From MM2 sp035460165 (GTDB taxonomy: Bacteria; Pseudomonadota; Gammaproteobacteria; Burkholderiales; Methylophilaceae), in assembly GCA_035460165.1 (NCBI GenBank), contig DATHWW010000008.1, positions 62,001 through 126,000 of the forward strand: a stretch of 64,000 bases of DNA, read 5' to 3'. Under the pieces are notes generated by a model that had not been told where the DNA came from, ran no database searches, and worked only from the letters and a program-made list of their open reading frames with translations. The position numbers and the translations under genes were made by a program. How positions within the stretch are numbered: position 1 is the stretch's first letter; the number at the start of each line of letters is the position of its first letter. Below, one piece after another: positions 33,801 through 45,800 of the stretch.

Positions 33801-36800
33801 GTGGTAATGATTTATTGATGGGACAGGCGGATAACGATGAACTCCTGGGCGGAACCGGAGAAGACTATCTTCTGGGCGGAGATGGTGATGATCTTCTCGT
33901 GGGGGATGAAGAGGAGGAGGGCGATTCGGGCGGTGCAGATGTTTTGGATGGAGGTATCGGCAACGATCGTCTTTATGGTGAGGAAGGCGATGATGTATTG
34001 CTAGGTGGCGAAGGTGATGATTATCTCGAAGGAAATAAAGGTGTCGATACCCTGGATGGAGGAGACGGGGCTGACATACTTTGGGGAAATGCCGGTAATG
34101 ACGAGATGGAGGGCGGCGCTGGCGACGATTATGTTGATGGCGGCGGCGACAACGATACGTTGAGCGGCGGTCTGGATAAGGATAGCATCCATGGAGGCGA
34201 TGGTTTCGACGTATTGGCTGGAGGTGAAGGCGACGACCATCTGCAGGGCGATGCCGGTGACGATTCTTTGGATGGAGGAGCAGGCAAGGATACGCTCTTT
34301 GGAGGTGACGGAGCCGACACGCTAGTTGGCGGGGCAGAGGACGATTGGCTGGAAGGGGGTAATGATAACGATACGCTGGATGGCGGGACGGGTAATGACA
34401 CTCTTTTGGGTGATACTGGAAATGACCGGCTTACTGGCGGTGATGGCGATGATTGGCTTGAAGGGAGAGAAGGTAACGACTATCTCGAAGGAGGAGCAGG
34501 AATCGACACTTTGAGTGGCGGTGATGGTGATGACACCTTAATTGGAAGCCGTGATGACAAATTAAGTGGTGGGGCTGGAAACGATACTTACATAATCGAT
34601 GGGCAGCTCGGGGTCGAAATTTCCGATGGTCAGGGCGGTAATATCATCGTTCTGAATGATGTCTCGCCTGACGAGGATGTTCACCTTGGTTTGAGGAATA
34701 ACGGTAGTAAATTCGCGCTCGGCTATAGCAATGGGCAGTCGGTTACGCTCAATGCCAGTGACCTCGATGCTTATGAAATACTGACGTTTAGATATGGGTC
34801 TTCGACGATTACTATCACGTTCTTGAAGGGTGCTGGTGGCGGATTGATGGATATCTATGCGCTTCTTTATGGAACCGCATCGATCACTGGATCCCAAGGG
34901 AGTTCAGGCATTGTCGGTAACTACAGTTCAGCCGTTGCATGGTTCCCCAGTCGTGACCCTTTGACGCTGGACCTGGACGGTGATGGACTGGAAACGGTCG
35001 GCATCAGTTCTACCAACCCCATTCTCTTCGATCACGATAGCGACGGTCTCAAGAACGCTACCGGCTGGATCAAGCCCGACGATGGGTTTCTGGCGCTGGA
35101 TCGCAACGGCAACGGCAGCATCGACGACGGCAGTGAGCTTTTCGGCGACTCCACCCCACTCTATACCGGTGGCAAGGCCGCCGACGGCTTTGCCGCTTTG
35201 GCGCAGGAAGATACCAACGGCGATGGTCTGGTCAATGCTAAGGACGCTAATTTCGCCGACCTTCGCATCTGGCAGGATACCAACAGCGACGGCCTTACCG
35301 ACGCAGGCGAACTGCATACGTTGGAAGAACTCGGCATTGCCGGGCTGCATGTCACCAAGACAGAGAACACGACCCGTCTTGCGAACGGCAACCAGATTGC
35401 CGACCTTGGCAGCTACATCAAGACCGACGGTACCGAAGGTACGCTCGGCAATGTCACCGGCGGCATGGCCGACATCGATCTGGCAGACAATCCTTTCTTC
35501 CGCGAGTTTACCGATACCGTGCCGTTGACCGAGGAAGCGCTGGTTCTGCCAGACATGCAAGCCAGCGGCAGCGTGCGCGATTTGCGCGAAGCGGCCAGCC
35601 TGTCTGCCGAGATGGCCGCCGCCGTGGCCGCCTACACTGCCGCCGATACCCGGGCCGAACAACTGGCCCTGGCCGACAACGTGATCCGCACCTGGGCCGA
35701 AACCTCCGCAGCAAAAACCAGCGTGGAGCAGGCCGAGGAGAGGGGCTACCATCTCGTCTATCTGATCCCTGGGCTGACTTCCGCCGAATTTCTGCTCGGT
35801 GCCGTCGGGAGTCCGCAGCATGAGCAGCGCATGGCGCAGCAGGCTCAGATCGCGCAGATGCTGGGTATTCTGGAAATGTTCAACGGCTTGACTTTCGTTA
35901 ATGTGTCGCCCGAAGGGGTGCGCACCGGGACGAATCAGTTCATTACTGCCACCGCAATCGGCGCGGAGGGTGATGAAAGTTCCCGCTATGCCTTTGTCAG
36001 CCTCTCCAACAACCAAATTGATTTTTTTAATCGCTCCTACGCGGCCTTGAAGCAAACCATCTACGATGGCCTGCTGCCGCAGACCCGGCTTAAGCCTTAT
36101 CTGGATGCCCTCGACCTCAGCGTCACCTTGATCGGTGCGAATCCCGGCATGGATTTCAGCGGCATGGATGCCGCGTTCCAGGCACGCTACGGCCAAGCAC
36201 CGGCCGAGGCGGTGCGCGATTTGCTCGATTTGCAACGCATGATGGGCAGTAGCCTCACCGGCCTAGGCTGGGATGGCTACGGTCAATTGCGGAACTGGCT
36301 GGCCGCCGCGGTTGCGAGCGCAGATAGCGCGCTAGTTTCATCTTTGGCGGGCGCATTGGCTGACTTCGGCTATTCCGGCCCGACGACTGCCGGGACTGAC
36401 AACAGCGAGGTCGTGCTCGGCGCCGACAGCGGTGCTGTCCTCAACGGCAACGGCGGCAACGACCTTGTCCTGGGTGGCAACGGCGACGACATCCTCAACG
36501 GTGGCATCGGCAGCGACATTCTCGGCGGCGGCGCAGGCAACGATACCTATGTATTCAACCTGGGCGATGGCAGCGATACCATTATCGAAACTCGCGGTGC
36601 CGAAGGTATCGACACGCTGCAATTCGGGTCGGGGATTTATGCCGGCAACCTCAACATCAGCCGCGACGGCGATAAGCTGGTCTTTTCCCACATCAACGGC
36701 AAGGATACGGTTGCCGTCGCTAACTGGTTCAATAGCGTGGGCAATGCCCACCGGCTGGACGCGGTGCGCTTCGCCGATGGCAGCGTCATGAACCTCAACG

Positions 36801-39800
36801 CGCTGCAACTCGGCACGGATGGTACCGATACTCTCACTGGCACCGCTATCAACGATGTCCTCGCCGGCGGCGCCGGCGCGGATACCCTGAACGGTGCAGC
36901 GGGCGATGACTGGCTGGACGGCGGCACTGGGGCTGACATCATGGCCGGTGGAGATGGCAATGATATTTACGTGGTCGACAACGCCGGGGATATCGTTGTC
37001 GAAGCTGATAACGGCGGCATCGACACCGTCCATGCGCGTACATCCGCCACCCTGGCCGCCAATGTCGAAAACCTGCGTCTTGTAGGCACGGCGGGCATCA
37101 ACGGCTTCGGCAATGACCTGGATAATGTCCTGATCGGCAACGATGCTGGCAATGCGCTGTACGGCATGGCGGGCGACGACGTGCTCATCGGAAACGGCGG
37201 CAACGATCTGCTGGACGGCGGCGCTGGCGTGGACGTGATGGCAGGCGGTACGGGCGACGACAGCTACGTGGTGGATACCTTGGCCGATACCGTTACCGAA
37301 TTGGCCGGGCAGGGGGCGGACACCATCTATACCGGACTGACCTACACCTTGGGCGCTCATCTGGAAAACCTGACCCTGATTGGCGCGGATGCGGTGGATG
37401 GCACAGGTAATGAGCTCAGCAACGTCATCCTCGGCAACGGCGCGGCGAATACCCTTAGCGGCCTGACTGGGGATGACACCCTCAACGGCGGAGAGGGTGG
37501 GGACACGATGTTGGGCGGCGCGGGCAACGACACCTATGTGGTCGAGAATGCCGGCGATGCGGTGATCGAGAATGCGGCCGAAGGCAGCGACCTCGTTCAG
37601 TCCTCGATCAGCTATACGCTAGCCGCTAATGTCGAAAACATCACCTTGACCGGCACGGACACTATCGACGGTACCGGCAACGCGCTGGATAACACGATTA
37701 GCGGCAATGGCGGCGCTAATGTGCTCACCGGGCTGGAAGGCCACGACTGGCTGGATGGCGGGGCGGGAGCGGATACGCTTGTCGGCGGCACGGGTGACGA
37801 TACTTATGTAGTGGATCAGGCGGGGGATGTCGTGGCCGAGGTGACGAGCGAAGGCACGGATACCGTTCATTCCGCCATTACTTATGCCTTGGGCGCCAAT
37901 GTCGAGAACCTGGCGCTGATCGGCGGCTCCTCCATCAATGGCGCCGGAAACGAGTTGGATAACATCATCACCGGCAACGGCGGCCATAACGTACTGGACG
38001 GTGGCTTGGGGGCAGATAGCATGGCCGGGGGCACCGGCAACGACACCTATCTGCTGGACAACACCGGCGACACCGTGACGGAAAGCGTCAATGCCGGTAG
38101 CGATACCGTGATTGCGCCTTTCGACTACACGCTGGGGGCGAGTGTCGAGCACTTGGTGCTCACCGGTCCGGCGATTAGCGGTACCGGCAATGCGCTGGAC
38201 AACACCATCATCGGCACTGCCGCGGACAACACCCTGACCGGGCTGGAAGGCAAGGATACGCTGGACGGTGGTGCCGGGACTGATACCTTGATCGGTGGCG
38301 CGGGCGACGACATTTACATAGTGGACAGCCTTGCGGACACCACGGTGGAGCAGGCCGGGGAAGGCGTGGACACGGTGCAGGCTAACCTGACTTGGACGCT
38401 GGCCAACAACGTCGACAACCTCACGCTCACCGGCCTTGATGCCATAGACGGCACGGGCAACGCGCTCGACAACGTCATGCTCGGCAATAGCGCAGCGAAC
38501 ACCCTGACCGGTTTGGAAGGGAACGATATCCTTAACGGCGGAACAGGTGCGGATACCATGTTGGGTGGATCCGGCAACGACACCTACGTGGTGGATGATA
38601 GCGGCGACCTGGTGATCGAAAACGCTGCCGAAGGCAACGATACCGTCAAATCCGGCATCGCTTATACGCTCACAGATAATGTCGAGAACCTGACGCTGAC
38701 CGGCACCGCGAGTATCGACGGCACCGCCAATGCGCTGAACAACATCATCTTAGGCAATAACGGTAGCAACGTATTGTCCGGTCTGGAAGGGAACGACACA
38801 CTGAACGGCGGCGCAGGCGCGGATACTCTGGTCGGCGGCATCGGCGACGATATTTACGTGGTCGATAATGCTGCCGACGAGGTGGTCGAGAGCGCGGGCG
38901 AAGGCACGGATACCATGCAGGCCAGCGTCAGTCACGCCCTTGCGGATAATGTTGAGCATTTGGCACTGACCGGCACGGGCAGCATCAACGGTACCGGCAA
39001 TGCGCTGGACAATACCCTGACCGGTAATAGCGGCGCTAATGTGCTGGATGGTGGCGCTGGTGCGGATACCATGGTGGGCGGCGGCGGTAACGATACCTAT
39101 GTGGTGGACAATGCCGGCGATCTCGTCGCCGAGAGCGCGAACGCAGGCACGGATACCGTGCTATCCAGCATCAGCTATACATTGACGGCCAATACCGAAA
39201 ACCTGACGCTGATTGGCAATGACAACCTTGACGCTACCGGCAACGAACTCACCAATACGATCAACGGCAACGCCGGAAACAACATTCTGTCGGGGATGGG
39301 CGGCAACGATAGTCTTGCCGGCAATGACGGCAACGATCTGCTGGATGGCGGCAGCGGCGCCGACGCGTTGGCAGGCGGCGCGGGCGACGATACCTACATC
39401 GTGGATAACACCGGCGATGTAGTGACGGAGTCTGTCGGTGCGGGGACTGATACGGTCCATGCCGGTGTCGGCTATACCCTGACGAGCAATGTGGAGAACC
39501 TTATCCTGACCGGAGCGGGCGATCTCGATGGCACGGGCAATACGCTGGATAACGTGCTGACCGGCAATGGCGGCAATAATCTTCTGGACGGCGCTGCGGG
39601 TGCCGACATGCTGGCAGGCGGCGCGGGCAATGACACGTATGTCATTGATGATACTGGCGACGTGGTGGTCGAGGCCGCCGATGAGGGCGTCGACACAGTG
39701 CAGTCCGGCATAAGCTATATCCTTGCGGACAATATCGAGAACCTCACCCTCACCGAGCCGCCGGCAGGCTCGGAAGCAACGGCCGACCTGAACGCTGCCG

Positions 39801-42800
39801 GCAACACCCTGGACAATACGCTGGTCGGCAACAGCGGCAATAACACGCTGGACGGCGGGGCTGGGAATGATGCACTGACCGGCGGCGCGGGCGACGACAC
39901 CTACATCGTGGATAACATCGCGGATACGGTGATGGAAAATGCCGATGAAGGTACGGATACCGTGTTTGCCTCGGCCAGTCATGCACTCTCGGATAATGTC
40001 GAGGACTTGATCCTGACGGGCAGCGGAGACATTTCCGGTACCGGCAACGCGCTGGATAACACGATCATTGCCAATGACGGCATTAACATTCTCGCCGGCG
40101 GTGCAGGGAACGATGTCTTCCAAGTGAATGACACGGTAGACGTGGTGATCGAGAATGCCAACGAGGGCAGCGATACGGTGCAGTCGTCCGTAACCTATGC
40201 GCTCTCCGACAATATCGAGAACCTGATCCTCACCGGCGTGGCGAATATCGACGGTACCGGTAGCGCGCAGAATAACAGCCTGATCGGTAACGGTGGCGAC
40301 AACACGCTGGATGGCGGCTTAGGCGCCGACCAGATGGTGGGCGGTGTGGGCAACGATACCTATGTCGTCGACAATGCCGGCGACGTGGTGACGGAGAACG
40401 CTAGTGCAGGGGCGGATACGGTAGTTTCTTCGGTCAGCTACACCCTCTCCGCCAATGTCGAAAACATGATCCTGACCGGCGAGGCGGACATTGACGCTAT
40501 CGGCAACGAACTTGACAACACGCTGATCGGCAATAGCGGCAACAATAGGCTCTATGGCTTAGGCGGCAACGACAGTTTGTCCGGGCAACAGGGCAACGAT
40601 TTGCTGGATGGCGGCAGTGGCGTCGATGCAATGGCGGGCAATGGCGGTGACGATACCTATGTCGTCGATAATGCCGGCGATGCCGTCGTCGAGTTGGACG
40701 GTGAAGGCAACGACGCCGTCCAGTCCAGTATCACCTACGCCTTGGGCGACGACATCGAAAACCTGACCCTAACCGGCAGCGCCAGCATCAACGGCACGGG
40801 TAACGCACTGAGCAATGTGATCACCGGCAACAGCGGCAACAACACGCTGGATGGCGGCGCGGGCGTGGATACGCTGACGGGCGGCGCCGGCAACGACACG
40901 TATATTGTGGATGACACGGCGGATGCGGTGGCCGAAGGCTTGAACGCCGGAACCGATAACGTTTTATCCAGTGCCACCTACACGCTCTCTACCAACGTCG
41001 AGAACCTGACGTTGACCGGTAGCGATGATCTCGACGGCACCGGTAACGCGCTGGCCAACATCATCACAGCCAACAGCGGCCATAACATACTGGCTGGCGG
41101 TGCGGGCAACGATACCTATGTCGTGGATGCTACCGACGATGTGGTGGTGGAAAACGTCAACGAGGGTACCGATCTTGTGCAGTCTTCGGCCACGTACACG
41201 CTTTCCACCAACGTTGAAAACCTGACGCTGACCGGCACGGCGCATATCGACGGCACCGGCAATACGCTCAACAACGCGATCACCGGCAACAGCGGCAACA
41301 ATGTGATCGATGGCGGTGCGGGTGCCGATGCAATGGCGGGCGGCGCGGGTAACGATACCTACATTGTCGACAACGCGAGCGATGCTGTGACGGAAGCAGC
41401 CAATGCCGGTACCGATCTGGTCTATTCCTCGGTCAGCCACACGCTGGTGACCAACGTGGAAAACCTGACGCTGACCGGCACGGCCGACATCAACGGCACC
41501 GGCAACACCCTCAACAACATCCTGCTGGGCAATACCGGCAACAACGTGCTCAACGGCGCGACCGGCGCGGACACGATGGCCGGCGGGCTGGGCAACGATA
41601 CCTATGTGGTAGACAACGCCGGCGACTTGGTGACCGAGAATGCCGATGAGGGCACGGACACCGTGCAATCCTCAATCGGCTACACATTGACGGCCAACGT
41701 CGAGAATCTGACGCTGACCGGTTCCGCCAACATCAATGGCACCGGCAACTCGCTCGACAATGTCATCGTCGGCAATACCGGCAGCAACGTTCTGTCCGGC
41801 ATGGCCGGCAACGATACGCTGACCGGCGGAAACGGCAACGACACCCTCGACGGCGGCACCGGTGCCGACGTCATGGCCGGCAATGTCGGTAACGACACCT
41901 ATGTGGTCGACGACGCGGGCGATCTGGTAACGGAAGCTCTCAATCAAGGCACCGATCTTGTCCAATCGAGCATTACCTACACCCTTACCGATAACGTCGA
42001 GAACCTGACGCTGACCGGCACGGCCAATATCGACGGTACCGGCAACGCGCTCAACAACGTGATTACCGGCAACACTGGCAGCAACGTGATCGACGCCGGT
42101 GCAGGCGACGATACGGTCAATGCCGGCGCCGGGGACGATACACTGTTCGGCGGTATCGGCAACGACACGCTGGATGGCGGCTTGGGCGCTGACGCGATGA
42201 CGGGCAATGCCGGCAACGACACCTACGTGGTGGACAATGTCGGCGACCTGGTCGTCGAGGCGGCAGCGGAAGGCACCGACTTGGTTCAGTCCGGCATCAC
42301 CTACATGTTGACCGACAACGTCGAGAATCTGACGCTGACCGGCTCCGCCAACATCACCGGTACCGGCAACTTGCTGGATAACGTGATTCTCGGCAACTCC
42401 GGCAGCAATACCCTGGTGGGTCTGGAAGGCAACGATACCCTGAATGGCAGCGGCGGTGCCGACACCATGCTAGGCGGGGTCGGGAACGATACCTATATCG
42501 TGGAAAATACCGGCGACATTGTCACCGAGCTTGCCGACGAGGGTACTGACACGGTGCAGTCCTCGATCAGCTATACGCTGACCGCGGATGTCGAGAACCT
42601 GACGTTGACCGGTTCCGCCAACATCAACGGTACCGGCAATGTTCTCGATAATGTCATTGTCGGCAACACCGGCAACAACGTGCTGTCCGGTCTGGCCGGC
42701 AACGACACGCTGACCGGCAATAACGGTAATGACACGCTGGATGGTGGCACGGGTATCGATGCCATGGCTGGTGGTGCGGGCAACGACACCTATGTGGTGG

Positions 42801-45800
42801 ACGATGCCGGTGACACTGTCACCGAGGCACTGACCGCGGGCACCGATCTGGTTCAGTCCTCGATCACCTACACGCTGACCGCCAACGTCGAGAACCTGAC
42901 ACTGACCGGCACGGAAAACCTCGACGGCACCGGCAACACGCTCAACAATGTGATCACCGGCAATGCTGGCAACAACACCTTGGACGGCGGTGCAGGCGCG
43001 GACAACATCAATGCCGGTGCGGGCGACGACCTCGTGATCGGCGGCGATGGCAATGACGCACTGTTCGGCGAAGCCGGTAGCGACACGATAAGCGGCGATA
43101 TCGGCAACGACACGCTGAACGGCGGCCTGGACGCGGACAGCATGGCGGGTGGCGTGGGCGATGACATCTACGTGGTGGACAACGTCGGCGATCTGGTCAC
43201 CGAGAATGCCGGTGAAGGCACGGATCTGGTTCAGTCCAGCATTACCTACACGTTGACCGATAATGTCGAGAACCTGACCTTGACCGGCACCGCCAGCATC
43301 AACGGCACCGGCAATGCGCTCAACAACGTCATTACCGGCAACACCGGGGCCAATGTGCTGTCCGGCCTGGAGGGTAACGACACGCTCAACGGCAATGTCG
43401 GCAACGATACCCTGCTCGGCGGCGACGGCAACGATGTGCTGAACGGCGAGGCCGGCACTGACCTGCTGCAAGGCGAAGCGGGCGACGACACGCTTAATGG
43501 CGGCACAGATGCCGACACCCTGCAGGGTGGTATCGGGAACGATATCTATGTGGTGGACAACGTCGGCGACGTGGTGACGGAAAACGTCGACGAAGGCACG
43601 GACACCGTGCAGTCCTCGATCGGCTACATGCTGACCGCCAACGTCGAGAACCTGACCCTGACCGGCACCGCCAACATCAACGGCACCGGCAATGAGCTCA
43701 ACAACGTAATCGTCGGCAACACCGGCAACAACGTGCTGTCCGGCCTGGCCGGCAACGACACGCTGACCGGCAGCGGCGGCAACGACACCCTGGACGGCGG
43801 CAGCGGCGCGGATGCGATGGCGGGCAATGCCGGCAACGACATTTACGTAGTGGATGATGCCGGCGACGTGGTGAGCGAGAACGCGAACGAGGGCACGGAC
43901 AGCGTCCAGTCGAGCATTACTTACACCCTGACGGCGAATGTCGAGAATCTCACGCTCACCGGCTCTTCGGCCATCAACGGTACCGGCAACACGCTGGTCA
44001 ACGTCATCACCGGCAACAGCGGCAACAACGTGCTGGACGGCGGTGTTGGGGTTGACACTCTGGTGGGCGGCGCGGGTAACGACACCTACATGGTCGACAA
44101 CAGCGGCGACGTCATCACCGAACTGGCTGGTGGCGGCAATGACACGGTGCTCTCCTCCGCGAGCTACACGCTTTCCACGAATCTGGAATCCCTGACGTTG
44201 ACCGGCAGCGGCAACATCAACGGCACGGGGAATGCCGGCGACAACGTTCTCCTCGGCAATAGCGGCGTCAACGTCCTTTCCGGCGCTGCCGGCAACGACC
44301 TGCTCGATGGCGGACTGGGGGCGGATACCTTGCAAGGCGGTACCGGCGGCGACACTTATATCGTCGACAACAGCGGCGATGTCGTGACGGAAGCAGCCAG
44401 TGCCGGCAACGATACCGTGCAGGCCAGCGTGAGCTACACCTTGACCGCCAACGTGGAGAACCTGGAGCTGACCGGCACCGGTGATTTGAACGGTAGCGGC
44501 AATGCGCTGGACAACAGCCTGATCGGTACGACCGGCAATAACGTGCTGGACGGCGGCGCAGGCGCGGATACGCTGCAAGGCGGCGCTGGCAACGATACTT
44601 ATGTCGTAGACAATGCCGGCGATGCGGTGGTCGAGCAGGCGGGCGAAGGCGTCGATACCGTGCAGGCATCGGTCAGCCATGCGTTGGCGGCCAACGCCGA
44701 GAATCTGGTGCTGACCGGCTCCGGCAATATAGACGGTAGCGGCAACGCGCTTGACAACACGCTGACCGGTAACAGCGGCAACAACCAGTTGGACGGTGGG
44801 ACCGGTGCCGACGTGATGGCGGGTGGCATGGGCGACGATACTTACGTCGTCGACGACGCCAATGACACGGTTTCCGAAGCGGTGGGTGCGGGCACCGACA
44901 CGGTGCTGGCCGGCATGGATCACACCTTGGCAGAAAATGTCGAGAACCTGACCTTGACGGGTAACGGCAGCATCGACGTTACTGGCAATACTCTAGCCAA
45001 CGTGCTGACCGGTAACGGCGGCGACAATGCCTTGTTAGGGATGAACGGCAACGACATGCTGGCCGGCCATGCCGGCAACGACCTGCTTGACGGCGGAACC
45101 GGCGCGGACACCATGGCAGGCGGTATCGGCGACGATACCTACGTAGTCGATAACAGTGCCGATGCCATCGCTGAAAATACCGACGAAGGTATCGACACCG
45201 TCAATGCAACAGTGAGCCACACCTTGGGCGACAACATCGAGAATCTGGTGCTGACCGGAGACGCCAACACCAACGGTACCGGCAATGCGGTCGGCAACTC
45301 CCTTGCCGGGAATGCCGGCAACAACGTGCTTGATGGGGGTGCCGGCAACGACACGCTGGCGGGCGGTGCCGGAATCGACACCCTCATGGGCGGCATCGGC
45401 GACGACCGTTACGTGTTCCGCCTGGGCGATGGTTCCGACTGGATTGAGGATGCGCAAGGCAGCGATACCCTGTACATCGGCAGCGGCCTGGTCGAGTCCA
45501 GCCTGGAAGCCGAGCGGGTCGGCGACGACATGCTGATCCACGTCATCGGCACCACCGACTTTGTCCGGCTGTACGACTGGTTCACCCAGACGGAAGGCGT
45601 CAACACGGTCGAATTCGACGACGGCACTACCTTGGATCGCCAGGGCATCGAGATGCTGATGAATCGGCCCCCAGTCGCTGCGGCGGACGAAATCACCGTG
45701 TACGAGGACGGCGGCGCCTTGCAATTCCCGGCAGTCAATCTGCTTGCCAACGATACTGATCCTAACGTGGGCGACGTGCTGACGGTGGTCTCCGTGGGTG

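Noticed and set aside
42470..44923. Long open frame of 817 codons on the minus strand inside the RTX gene, with several others along the repeat array
   Set aside because: These frames are shadows of the repetitive GC-rich + strand coding sequence. They have no ribosome sites, no plausible families, and repeat with the module period.
36830..45360. Regular repeats that might suggest a CRISPR array
   Set aside because: The period is about 272 bases, the units are coding in one frame, and there are no short identical repeats with unique spacers.
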